The position numbers and the translations under genes are program-made. Below, in pieces: positions 8,343 to 19,328 of a DNA stretch of 33,715 nucleotides (positions within the stretch are counted from its first letter, which is position 1; every line of letters starts with the position of its first letter). The stretch is from Flavobacteriales bacterium (GTDB lineage: Bacteria; Bacteroidota; Bacteroidia; Flavobacteriales; Flavobacteriaceae), in NCBI GenBank assembly GCA_027023475.1, contig JALVVJ010000119.1, positions 1-33,715 on the forward strand. Direction: 5' to 3'. The notes under the pieces were generated by a model. It was not told the DNA's origin and searched no databases. It worked only from the letters and a program-made list of their open reading frames with translations.

Positions 8343-8981
8343 CTCTGTGTTACGCTGTGAAATAAACGCTGTGTCCTCTGTGGTTTATTTCTTTTAATTT
8401 AACCACAAAGTCGCACAGAGTACGGCACAGAGTCGCGCAGAGTTTTTTTCTTTCCGCCACTGAAAACATTGACGGACATTGCTATTTTGCAATCCGGCCT
8501 AATCTTACAAGAAACTAACCCTCTGTGTTACACTGTGAAAAATAAACTCTGTGTCCTCTGTGGTTTATAAAAATTTTTAACCACAGCGTTACACAGAGTA
8601 CGGCACAGAGTCACGCAGAGTTTTTTCTTTCCGCTACTGAAAACATTGACGGACATTGCTATTTTGCAATCCGGCCTAATCTTACAAGAAACTAACCCTC
8701 TGTGTTACTCTGTAAAAAATAAACTCTGTGTCCTCTGTGGTTTATAAAAATTTTTAACCACAGCGTTACACAGAGTACGGCACAGAGTCACGCAGAGTTT
8801 TTTTCTTTCCGCTACTGAAAACATTGACGGACATTGCTATTTTGCAATCCGGCCTAATCTTACAAGAAACTAACCCTTTGTGTTACTCTGTGAAAAATAA
8901 ACTCTGTGTCCTCTGTGGTTTATAAAAATTTTTAACCACAGCGTTACACGGAGTCCGGCACAGCATTGCACGGAGTTTTTT
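8343..8981 (+). repeat. Tandem array of 178-bp CTCTGTG hairpin repeats
   Basis: Four hairpin modules start at 8343, 8521, 8698 and 8876 (periods 178, 177, 178). They are separated by three nearly identical spacers of about 77 nt containing GAAAACATTGACGGACATTG. Each module is a long imperfect palindrome. In the second, CTCTGTGTTACACTGTG (8521-8537) pairs with 8604-8620, ACTCTGTGT (8546-8554) with ACACAGAGT (8591-8599), and CTGTGGTT (8558-8565) with AACCACAG (8579-8586). Each right arm runs into a T-tract on the plus strand, so the array could act as serial terminators after lepB. It fills most of the lepB-aldehyde dehydrogenase gap. CTCTGTG/CACAGAG repeats occur in many environmental genomes; their function is unknown to me. 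Confidence 0.9.
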
Positions 8982-9014
8982 GTATTATGCTGTGAAAAGA
9001 TTTCGAGCCCCGGT

Positions 9015-9046
9015 AAAAAAACCGCCCGCCATGCTGGCGAGCGGTT
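9015..9046 (-). terminator. Rho-independent terminator of aldehyde dehydrogenase gene
   Basis: Stem AACCGCCCGCC (9020-9030) with GGCGAGCGGTT (9036-9046), one mismatch, 5-nt loop. On the minus strand it is followed by seven T residues (9021-9015). It lies 25 nt past the stop codon. Confidence 0.8.
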
Positions 9047-9071
9047 GTCAGGATGATTTTGCCGGACAGTA

Positions 9072-10631
9072 TCAGTCCAAATCGAATTTGATTCCTTGGG
9101 CCAAAGGCAGTTCTTTGCTGTAATTGACCGTGGACGTTTGCCGGCGCATATAGGCCTTCCAGGCGTCGGAACCCGATTCGCGTCCGCCGCCCGTATCTTT
9201 TTCTCCGCCGAAGGCACCGCCGATTTCGGCGCCCGACGTGCCGGTGTTCACGTTGGCAATACCGCAGTCGGAGCCCACGGCCGACACAAAGAGTTCTGCT
9301 TCGCGCAGGTTTTCGGTAAAAATGGCCGACGAAAGCCCTTGCGGAACATCGTTGTTGATGGCAATGGCGTTTTCCACATCGCCGCTGTATTTGATCAGGT
9401 AAACAATGGGCGCAAAGGTTTCTTCCTGCACAATTTCGTAATGATTTTCGGCTTCGGCAATGGCCGGCACCACATACAGGCCGGTTTCATAGCCGGTACC
9501 TTCCAACACTTGGCCGCCGTAGATCACTTTTCCGCCTTCTTTTTCCACTTGTTCCAGGGCATATTTGAAATTGTCCACCGCATATTTGTCGATCAGCGGC
9601 CCTACCAAGGTTTTTTCATCCAAAGGATTGCCAATACGTTCGGCGATTTTTTTGTAGGCGTTGATCATTTTTTCCTTAAACTCGTCGTAGATGCTTTCGT
9701 GCAAAATGATGCGGCGCGTGCTGGTGCAACGTTGGCCGGCCGTGCCCACCGTGCCGAACACCGTGGACATAAGCGCCAAATTTTGGTTGGAGTTGGGCGT
9801 AATAATCACGGCGTTGTTACCACCCAATTCCAGGATGGTTTTGCCCAACCGTTTGCCCACCACTTCGGCCACATGGCGTCCGGTGGCAATGGAGCCGGTC
9901 ATGGAAATAAGCGGAATCCGTTTGTCGGAAAGGAAGTTGTCGCCCATTACCGACGAGCGGGCAATCACCAGGTTAAACACCCCTTCGGGCACGTTGTTTT
10001 CCTCCAAAACCGATTGAATGATATTGTGCGTGGCAATGGCCGTAAGCGGTGTTTTCGACGAAGGTTTCCAAATCACCGTATCGCCGGCCGTAATGGCCAG
10101 GGCGGTGTTCCAGGCCCACACGGCCACCGGAAAGTTAAACGATGTGATGATGCCCACGGGCCCCAGCGGTTGATATTGTTCGAAAAGCCGGTGTTCGGGA
10201 CGTTCCGATTGCAAACTTACGCCGTTCATGGTGCGTGCTTGGCCCACGGCAAAATCACAGATGTCGATCATTTCCTGCACCTCACCTTTGCCTTCCACCA
10301 GGATTTTACCCATTTCGTAGGTTACCAAGGCCCCCAAATCGTCTTTGTATTCACGCAATTTAAGCCCGATTTGCCGCACCACTTCGGCTCGCACGGGCGC
10401 CGGCACTTTACGCCATTGGCGGAATGCTTCCACCGATTTTTGCACCACCATTTCATAATCGTCCAGGGTGGCCGTTTTCACTTCGGCTATTTTTTTGCCG
10501 TCCACGGGCGAGTAGGACGCGCTGATTTTTCCGTCGGTGTCATACCAACGGGTTCCGGTGGACACGCCGGGATTCAGGTCTTTGATGCCCAGGCGTTCCA
10601 ACACTTTGCTAATATCCACAGTTTGTGCCAT
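9072..10631 (-). CDS. Aldehyde dehydrogenase, ALDH7-like (aminoadipate-semialdehyde / piperideine-6-carboxylate type)
   Basis: 519 residues from the ATG at 10631. NAD(P)-dependent oxidation of an aldehyde to an acid; the closest family by eye is ALDH7A1/Pcd, which oxidises 2-aminoadipate 6-semialdehyde in lysine breakdown. Key residues are in place: N166 in SFNFPVAVW, E268 in LELGGNN, C302 in GTAGQRCTSTRR, and EETFAP in the C-terminal half. ANVNTGTSGAEIGGAFGGEKDTGGG near the end is typical of this subfamily in type, though I cannot exclude another substrate. No lysine-catabolic neighbours are visible. The frame is open a further 66 codons upstream, but that part translates an inverted repeat (10701-10785) and is rejected. 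Ends at a strong terminator. Confidence 0.88.
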   Translation of the reverse strand: MAQTVDISKVLERLGIKDLNPGVSTGTRWYDTDGKISASYSPVDGKKIAEVKTATLDDYEMVVQKSVEAFRQWRKVPAPVRAEVVRQIGLKLREYKDDLGALVTYEMGKILVEGKGEVQEMIDICDFAVGQARTMNGVSLQSERPEHRLFEQYQPLGPVGIITSFNFPVAVWAWNTALAITAGDTVIWKPSSKTPLTAIATHNIIQSVLEENNVPEGVFNLVIARSSVMGDNFLSDKRIPLISMTGSIATGRHVAEVVGKRLGKTILELGGNNAVIITPNSNQNLALMSTVFGTVGTAGQRCTSTRRIILHESIYDEFKEKMINAYKKIAERIGNPLDEKTLVGPLIDKYAVDNFKYALEQVEKEGGKVIYGGQVLEGTGYETGLYVVPAIAEAENHYEIVQEETFAPIVYLIKYSGDVENAIAINNDVPQGLSSAIFTENLREAELFVSAVGSDCGIANVNTGTSGAEIGGAFGGEKDTGGGRESGSDAWKAYMRRQTSTVNYSKELPLAQGIKFDLD

Positions 10632-10654
10632 AGTTCTTTGGTATTGATTTTGGG

Positions 10655-10685
10655 TAAAAATACGCATAATCCTTGCAACGGCCAA
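10655..10685 (-). promoter_or_regulatory. Weak promoter candidate for aldehyde dehydrogenase gene
   Basis: TTG (10685-10683), a 20-nt spacer and TATTTTTA (10662-10655) on the minus strand fit the Bacteroidota consensus except for the last base. It is 23 nt upstream of the ATG at 10631. Confidence 0.3.
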
Positions 10686-10697
10686 TGATTTTTCGAT

Positions 10698-10890
10698 ATG
10701 GGCGCCCGGCCGCTCACGTTCACGCATCGGCGGTTGCTTCAAGACGGCGGAGCGCTTTTGCACCCGCCGGCGTTCACGTGGCGCCCGCCGCGTGCTCCGC
10801 TCAAACGGCCCGGCCGCCCGCACCGGCATTTCGGGGCCGCGGTGCGTAGGGCTTCCCGCTGTCAGCCGCCGCCCGCGGGAAATGCTCGGG
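10698..10890 (-). repeat. GC-rich intergenic repeat, cluster 2 (end module)
   Basis: This is the main content of the 420-nt gap between the aldehyde dehydrogenase and dps. Bases 10701-10785 are an inverted copy of 6570-6654: both are 85 nt long, with about five differences by eye, and both end about 70-80 nt upstream of a start codon (lepB and the aldehyde dehydrogenase). The rest (10786-10890) is very GC-rich and low in complexity. The core module of the other clusters is absent. No gene is supported here. Confidence 0.75.
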
Positions 10891-10994
10891 CGCGCGGCCG
10901 GCCCGTAACCGCTGCGCCCGCTGGCGCGGATATTTTTCTCCTAATTCCCATCCCGCGGAAATCATGAATGGTATTTGCATCAAAAAATTATTGT

Positions 10995-11033
10995 AAAAAA
11001 ACAAAAAAAGGACACCATAACCGGTATCCTTTT
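10995..11033 (-). terminator. Rho-independent terminator of dps
   Basis: AAAAGGACACC (11006-11016) pairs with GGTATCCTTTT (11023-11033) with one wobble and a 6-nt loop. On the minus strand it runs into a long T-rich tract. It lies 21 nt past the dps stop. Confidence 0.8.
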
Positions 11034-11053
11034 CGTTGGCCTGTGCGCGCCTG

Positions 11054-11500
11054 TTATTCCGACAGCCAAGCCCGAGTCATCCAAAGCATTTTTTCGTGTC
11101 CGGCAATGAGTTCGCTCATCAGGGCCACGGTGCCTTCGTCGCCGGCATCTGCGGCGGTTTTGAGCAAGTCCAGCTCATTGGCCAAAAGTTCTTGGAGCAT
11201 TTCCGAAACAGCACGCATGACCGCAGTGGCTTCAACGGTGTTTTCGTAGGCGGAAATACGGGCCGTTTCCACATAACCGGCAAATGTGTGCAGTGGTTGT
11301 CCACCGATCATCAGGATGCGCTCGGCAATTTCGTCAATCCGTCCGGCGGCTTCGTCATACCATTGTTCGAACAACGTATGGAGTTCAAAGAAGTGCTTGC
11401 CGCGAATGTTCCAATGAAATCCGCGTAGGTTTTGATAAAACATTTGGTAATCGGCCAAATGAGCGTTGAGCTTTTGGGTAATCATGTCATTGTTTTTCAT
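11054..11500 (-). CDS. dps: Dps-family DNA-binding ferritin-like protein
   Basis: 148 residues, a single four-helix ferritin-like domain. Dps forms a 12-subunit shell that oxidises Fe(II) with peroxide and protects DNA in stationary phase or under oxidative stress. The ferroxidase pattern is visible: GFHWNIRGKHFFELHTLFEQ (27-46) with H29 and H41, then RIDEIAERI (54-62) with D56 and E60. The N-terminal tail is short with few lysines, so DNA binding through a basic tail, as in E. coli Dps, is not obvious. An ATG start at 11500 fits the family length. Divergent from the FecCD permease, with a TATTTTTG box upstream. Confidence 0.92.
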   Translation of the reverse strand: MKNNDMITQKLNAHLADYQMFYQNLRGFHWNIRGKHFFELHTLFEQWYDEAAGRIDEIAERILMIGGQPLHTFAGYVETARISAYENTVEATAVMRAVSEMLQELLANELDLLKTAADAGDEGTVALMSELIAGHEKMLWMTRAWLSE

Positions 11501-11524
11501 GGTGTTTGTTTTTGGAATTCAAAG

Positions 11525-11532
11525 CAAAAATA
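11525..11532 (-). promoter_or_regulatory. dps promoter -7 box
   Basis: TATTTTTG on the minus strand matches TAnnTTTG exactly, 24 nt upstream of the dps ATG. No clear TTTG at -33. Confidence 0.4.
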
Positions 11533-11614
11533 GGTCATAATACAATGATTTTCAGAAGATTAAAATCGGTTATCACAATATTACTATCAGAAAAATTTAT
11601 ACCCGAAAGCTTGT

Positions 11615-11622
11615 TATCTTTG
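11615..11622 (+). promoter_or_regulatory. FecCD permease promoter -7 box
   Basis: TATCTTTG matches TAnnTTTG exactly and ends 7 nt before the ATG at 11630. Transcription would start almost at the start codon. The -33 region has only a T-rich segment. Confidence 0.4.
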
Positions 11623-11629
11623 TTCCGTG

Positions 11630-12631
11630 ATGAAATCCGCAGGAAGCCGTGCTTTATGGTTTTTATTGACCACCGCTTTGGTATTGGCCCTTGTGGCCGA
11701 CTTGCGTTGGGGGTCATTGTCTATGGACTGGAACACCTGGTGGCAAGCCCTTGCCGGAGGCGAAGAAAGCGTAAGCCGGACGGTGCTATGGCAATTCCGC
11801 ATACCCAAAGCACTTACGGCCTGGGCGGTGGGCTCGGGTTTGGGCTTGGCCGGGCTGTTGATGCAAAGCATGTTTCGCAATCCCATTGCCGGCCCCTATG
11901 TGTTGGGCATGAGTGGCGGAGCGGGACTTATGGTGGGTATTTGGATTCTGGCAGGTGCGGCTACGGGTTTGCAGTGGACAGTGGAATGGGGCGCCCCCAT
12001 AGCGGCCGCTTTGGGTGCTTCGGCGGTGCTGTTGGCCGACTTGTGGTTATACTACCGCACGCGTAGCGTGGTTACCTTGTTAATCGCTGGTTTGATGATC
12101 GGACTTTTTTCGGGTGCCCTGCTCAGTTTGCTACAATTTTGGGCGCCGGCCCGTGATCTGCAAAAGTTCGTTTTTTGGAGCATGGGTAATTTGGGGCATT
12201 TGCAAGCATCTCATATAGCCATATTGTGGGTTTTAATCATAGTGTCCTATGCAGCAGTTTGGCATTGGCGCGAGCGAATGGATTTGTTGCTTCTGGGCGA
12301 CGAATATGTGAGCTCGGCGGGGTATTCCGTGTTTGGTTTGCATCGTTTTATTGTCATCATATCGGGACTTTTGTCCGGAGTGATTACCGCCTTGGTAGGA
12401 CCCATTGCTTTTGTGGGTTTAATGGTTCCGCATGCGGCTTTTTTGCTTACGGGTTCCCGGTTGCATGCCGCGGCTTTGCCCGGGGCATTCCTCCTGGGAG
12501 GTATTTTGATGCTCACGGCCGACTTACTCAGTCAGTTGCCCGGTTCCGAAGGGGTGCTTCCGGTCAATAGCATTACTTCATTGCTGGGAGCACCCTTGGT
12601 GGTGTGGTTATTGGTGAAGCGGAAATTTTAG
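11630..12631 (+). CDS. FecCD-family ABC transporter permease
   Basis: 333 residues, polytopic membrane protein of the BtuC/FecCD family that imports iron-siderophore, haem or cobalamin across the inner membrane as a homodimer. About nine to ten hydrophobic helices. Family motifs are: RIPKALTAWAVGSGLGLAGL (about 57-76), MFRNPIAGPYVLGMSGGAGL (about 81-100), and the coupling segment GPIAFVGLMVPHAAFLLTGS, whose usual PHxxR arginine is replaced by Phe. A GTG at 11627 immediately precedes the ATG; I chose the ATG. No ATPase or substrate-binding protein gene is adjacent, which is unusual, since these genes normally form operons. Substrate cannot be assigned. Confidence 0.9.
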   Translation: MKSAGSRALWFLLTTALVLALVADLRWGSLSMDWNTWWQALAGGEESVSRTVLWQFRIPKALTAWAVGSGLGLAGLLMQSMFRNPIAGPYVLGMSGGAGLMVGIWILAGAATGLQWTVEWGAPIAAALGASAVLLADLWLYYRTRSVVTLLIAGLMIGLFSGALLSLLQFWAPARDLQKFVFWSMGNLGHLQASHIAILWVLIIVSYAAVWHWRERMDLLLLGDEYVSSAGYSVFGLHRFIVIISGLLSGVITALVGPIAFVGLMVPHAAFLLTGSRLHAAALPGAFLLGGILMLTADLLSQLPGSEGVLPVNSITSLLGAPLVVWLLVKRKF

Positions 12632-12719
12632 GTTTTATTAATGTAATGTATTCAACTCACTATTGTTAATCCTGCAATTGCAAACCGGAATTTTTCCGTT
12701 CCATTGCCGTAAATTTTCC

Positions 12720-12727
12720 TATCTTTA
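12720..12727 (+). promoter_or_regulatory. Candidate fbaA promoter -7 box
   Basis: TATCTTTA differs from TAnnTTTG at the last base and lies 22 nt upstream of the fbaA ATG. Weak evidence; the spacing to any -33 box is poor. Confidence 0.3.
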
Positions 12728-12748
12728 CCCGTAGAAAAATCCTTTGCT

Positions 12749-13837
12749 ATGTTCACGCTTAAACCCGGCTTGGTTTACGGCCAACAACTCAAAGAACTTT
12801 TTGCCTACGCCAAAGAAAAAGAATTTGCCTTGCCCGCCGTCAACGTGGTGGGCTCCAATAGCATCAATGCGGCCATGGAAACGGCCATGAAACTGCAATC
12901 GCCCGTAATTATTCAATTTTCCAATGGCGGCGCTTATTTCAATGCAGGCAAGGGTTTGGACAATACCGGACAACAAGCGGCCGTGATGGGTGCCGTTACC
13001 GGAGCCATCCATATTCATAAGTTGGCCGAGCTTTATGGCATTCCGGTGATTATCCACACCGACCACGCGGCAAAAAAATTGCTACCTTGGGTGGACGGCA
13101 TGATTGCTTTCGGAAAAAAATTCTACGAAAAACACGGTAAGCCGCTTTTTAGCTCCCACATGCTCGACCTGTCGGAAGAACCCTTGGACGAAAATGTGGA
13201 AATCAGCAAGCAATATTTACAAGAACTTTCGGCCCTGGACATGTTTTTGGAAATCGAACTGGGTATTACGGGTGGCGAAGAAGACGGCGTGGATAATACC
13301 GGCGTGGACAACCGCCGGCTCTACACCCAACCCGAAGAAGTGGCCTATGCCTATGAGGAATTGAAAAAAATATCGGATTACTTTACCATTGCCGCGGCAT
13401 TCGGTAACGTGCACGGGGTGTACAAACCGGGTAACGTGATTCTGCGCCCCGAAATTTTGAAAAATTCCCAGGAATATATCCGCCAAAAATTCGGACTCGA
13501 CGATCCCAAACCCGTCAATTTTGTTTTCCATGGCGGTTCGGGCTCGGATTTGGAAGATATTCGCAAAGCCATTTCCTACGGAGTGATTAAAATGAACATC
13601 GACACCGACACGCAATATGCCTTCATGGAAGGGGTAAGGGAATACTTCCGTAAATACTGGGATTATTTGCAAAGCCAAATCGGTAATCCCGAAGGCGATG
13701 ACAAACCGAACAAAAAATATTACGACCCGCGCAAATGGCTCCGCGAAGGCGAAAAAACCTTTGTTCAACGACTGACACGTGCCTTTGAGGATTTGCGCGA
13801 TATTCCCGATATTCACGGCATCCGTATCGAAAAATAA
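12749..13837 (+). CDS. fbaA: Fructose-bisphosphate aldolase, class II
   Basis: 362 residues, zinc-dependent aldolase that splits or forms fructose 1,6-bisphosphate in glycolysis and gluconeogenesis. It is the longer class IIA (E. coli FbaA-like) type. Visible catalytic residues are D105 and H106 in HTDHAAKK (103-110), H222 in FGNVHGVYKPGN, H261 in FHGGSGS (260-266), and the phosphate-binding NIDTDTQ (283-289). The ELGITGGEEDG loop (170-180) supplies a metal-ligand glutamate. Length and C-terminal extension are normal. It is followed 6 nt later by accD, a pairing I recall from flavobacteria. Confidence 0.95.
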   Translation: MFTLKPGLVYGQQLKELFAYAKEKEFALPAVNVVGSNSINAAMETAMKLQSPVIIQFSNGGAYFNAGKGLDNTGQQAAVMGAVTGAIHIHKLAELYGIPVIIHTDHAAKKLLPWVDGMIAFGKKFYEKHGKPLFSSHMLDLSEEPLDENVEISKQYLQELSALDMFLEIELGITGGEEDGVDNTGVDNRRLYTQPEEVAYAYEELKKISDYFTIAAAFGNVHGVYKPGNVILRPEILKNSQEYIRQKFGLDDPKPVNFVFHGGSGSDLEDIRKAISYGVIKMNIDTDTQYAFMEGVREYFRKYWDYLQSQIGNPEGDDKPNKKYYDPRKWLREGEKTFVQRLTRAFEDLRDIPDIHGIRIEK

Positions 13838-13843
13838 ACGCTT

Positions 13844-14701
13844 ATGTCCTGGTTCAAACGAAAAATCAAAGGGATTCAAACCCCTTCGACCGAAAAAAAG
13901 GATATTCCCAAAGGTCTGTGGTATAAAACCCCTTCGGGAAAAATCGTGGAACGCACCGAATTGATCGAAAACCTGTATGTGAGTCCCGAAGACGATTTCC
14001 ATCTGCGCATCGGCAGCAAGGAATATTTCGACATTTTGTTCGATGATGGCGAGTTCGAAGAACTTTGGCCCAAAATGGAGTCCAAAGACCCGCTCAAATT
14101 CGAAGATTTGAAGCCCTACACCCAACGGCTCAAAGAGGCCAAAGAAAAAACAGGCCTTCACGATGCGGTCCGGGTGGCACGCGGCAAATCCAAAGGCGAG
14201 GATTTGCTCATTGCCGCCATGGATTTCAGCTTTATCGGCGGTTCGATGGGCTCGGTGGTGGGCGAAAAAATTATGCGCGCCATGGACTATGCCGCCGAAC
14301 ACAAAATTCCGCTTTTGGTCATTGCCAAATCGGGCGGGGCACGGATGCAGGAAGCGGCCATATCGTTGATGCAATTGGTCAAAACTTCGGCCGGTGTGGC
14401 ACGAATGCAAAAGGCCAGCGTGCCTTATATCGCTTTGCTTACCGACCCCACAACAGGCGGTGTTACGGCATCTTTTGCCATGCTGGGCGATATTAATATT
14501 GCCGAACCCAATGCGCTTATTGGCTTTGCGGGGCCGCGCGTAATCAAGGAAGCCACCGGTAAGGATTTGCCCGAAGGTTTTCAACGTTCGGAATTTGTGC
14601 TCGAACACGGATTCCTGGATCAAATCATTCATCGCAAACAACTCAAAGACAAAATCAATTTGTTTCTGGATTTGATTTTAAATAGACCCGTAAGGGCATA
14701 A
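13844..14701 (+). CDS. accD: Acetyl-CoA carboxylase carboxyltransferase beta subunit, zinc-ribbon-less
   Basis: 285 residues. AccD and AccA form the carboxyltransferase that makes malonyl-CoA for fatty acid synthesis. The crotonase-like core is intact: [16 protein letters not shown] (about 127-142), SGGARMQEA (about 164-172), [18 protein letters not shown] (about 200-217) and IGFAGPRVI. The N-terminal zinc ribbon has lost all four cysteines: the [10 protein letters not shown] and [13 protein letters not shown] segments hold Thr, Gly, Ser and Asp where other AccD proteins have CxxC pairs. The fold around them is otherwise recognisable. I recall the same loss in flavobacterial AccD, so it is probably a lineage trait. 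Second gene of the fbaA-accD operon; a terminator follows. Confidence 0.95.
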   Translation: MSWFKRKIKGIQTPSTEKKDIPKGLWYKTPSGKIVERTELIENLYVSPEDDFHLRIGSKEYFDILFDDGEFEELWPKMESKDPLKFEDLKPYTQRLKEAKEKTGLHDAVRVARGKSKGEDLLIAAMDFSFIGGSMGSVVGEKIMRAMDYAAEHKIPLLVIAKSGGARMQEAAISLMQLVKTSAGVARMQKASVPYIALLTDPTTGGVTASFAMLGDINIAEPNALIGFAGPRVIKEATGKDLPEGFQRSEFVLEHGFLDQIIHRKQLKDKINLFLDLILNRPVRA

Positions 14702-14733
14702 TATTCAATCGGATAAATAAAAACTTTCCTATC

Positions 14734-14762
14734 GCCCGGATTTTTCCCGGGCTTTATTTTTA
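14734..14762 (+). terminator. Rho-independent terminator after fbaA-accD
   Basis: GCCCGG (14734-14739) pairs with CCGGGC (14747-14752) over a 7-nt loop, followed by TTTATTTTT. It lies 33 nt past the accD stop. Confidence 0.75.
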
Positions 14763-14835
14763 CAGGATGATTAAACCCTGTATCACCGGTTTGATTTTTT
14801 CGTCCCAAAATCATTTTTTTTTCGTTTAATCTTGT

Positions 14836-14843
14836 TACATTTG
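14836..14843 (+). promoter_or_regulatory. nifJ promoter -7 box
   Basis: TACATTTG matches TAnnTTTG exactly, 32 nt upstream of the nifJ ATG. A T-run at 14814-14822 lies at about the right distance for a -33 element. Confidence 0.45.
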
Positions 14844-14875
14844 GCAGGATAATCAATCGACAAAAACTTATTATT

Positions 14876-18397
<3,522 letters not shown>

Positions 18398-18424
18398 TAG
18401 CGGAAATATTGGAAATACGACAAG

Positions 18425-18457
18425 CCGTCCGGTGTTTTGCCGGGCGGTTTTGTTTTG
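18425..18457 (+). terminator. Rho-independent terminator of nifJ
   Basis: CCGTCCGG (18425-18432) pairs with CCGGGCGG (18440-18447) with one wobble and a 7-nt loop, then TTTTGTTTTG. It lies 28 nt past the stop. Confidence 0.75.
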
Positions 18458-18469
18458 TGTTGTTGTGGC

Positions 18470-19290
18470 GCTCCGGCAGCCCTGCGGTCTGCCTGCGCGG
18501 TTCCGCAAGCCCCTGCGGGTCTTGCTCCACGGCTCCACAAGCCTTCGGGGCGCCGGCGGCGGAATGAACATTCCGCTGCCGGCGGCGCAAAGTTTTTGAC
18601 GGCAAACGTTTTCCATACCGGATAAGCCGTTATTTAATGTCTCAACCGGAAAATTCCATCTTTTAGTTGCGCCGCCGGCTCCGCGCTGACGCGCGGCGCC
18701 GGCGCCCCTTGTCTTGTTCCGCCCTCCGCGAGCCCTGACGGTCTCGCTCCGGCGCTTCGTGAACCGCCTTGCGGCGTTTCACTTCGCAGCTCCCGACATT
18801 GCTACGCAATGTGCGGGACAAGCTCCGCAAGCCCCCAGCTCCGCTTCGCTTTGCCGTTGGTCTTGCTTCGCGGCCTCGGAACCCTTCGGTTTCCTCGGCG
18901 TCTCCCTCCGCAGCCCTCGGAGCCCTTCGGTCTCCTCGGGAGGCGGCGAACCCGCGGGCGGTTTCGCCTTCAATGTTTGCAGTAGGACATTAATCATAAA
19001 CCTGGATGTATCAATCAAGGCCGGATGTCCCATTGTGGACGCGCGATTTATCGCGCGCACCTTATTATCGCGCCAGGGATGGAAGCGGTATGAGCCGATG
19101 CCGCGCCGCCGGCCTGCCACGCCGGCGTGACTGACAGCGGGAAGCCGCGACCGGCGTGTTTTGCAGGCCAAGAGCGCGGCGAGGCGAATATAAGCGGACA
19201 GCCCGGCGGCTGCCGCGTGAGGAACAGCCGGCGCGAGCGTGCTCCGTCATCGCGAAACGACGGCTGAGGCGCCGCCGGCGGCGCCCCGAA
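18470..19290 (+). repeat. GC-rich intergenic mosaic repeat, cluster 3
   Basis: Fills most of the 930-nt gap between the convergent nifJ and folP; no gene is supported. Modules in order are: two small hairpins (18475-18493, 18505-18525); palindrome A (18550-18588); palindrome B (18669-18719); two hairpins (18728-18747, 18759-18782); palindrome C (18792-18817); three hairpins (18878-18894, 18919-18935, 18945-18968); the core D (18969-19092) with CGCGCGAT-TT-ATCGCGCG at 19040-19057; and a diverged GC-rich end with the perfect 18-nt palindrome at 19268-19285. A and B are 39 and 51 nt and recur at the same lengths, inverted, in cluster 4. Confidence 0.85.
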
Positions 19291-19328
19291 CGCCGGCAGC
19301 CGGGCGCCCTCATAAAAATTAACCCAAC

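Noticed and set aside
8343-8981. CRISPR array
   Set aside because: The repeat period is 178 bp and the spacers are nearly identical to one another, so this is a tandem duplication, not a CRISPR.
6732-10631. Composite transposon formed by the inverted 85-nt repeats
   Set aside because: No transposase or target duplication is visible, and the enclosed genes are ordinary single-copy types; left as an observation about flanking repeats only.
9096-10688. 530-codon open frame antisense to the aldehyde dehydrogenase
   Set aside because: Shadow of the real gene; His/Phe/Gly-rich composition and no family features.
10632-10829. 66-codon N-terminal extension of the aldehyde dehydrogenase
   Set aside because: It translates the inverted repeat at 10701-10785 and adds nothing family-like; the ATG at 10631 starts a normal ALDH7-type N-terminus.
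13217-14641. 474-codon open frame antisense to fbaA and accD
   Set aside because: Spans two real genes on the other strand and has the same antisense composition as other shadows.
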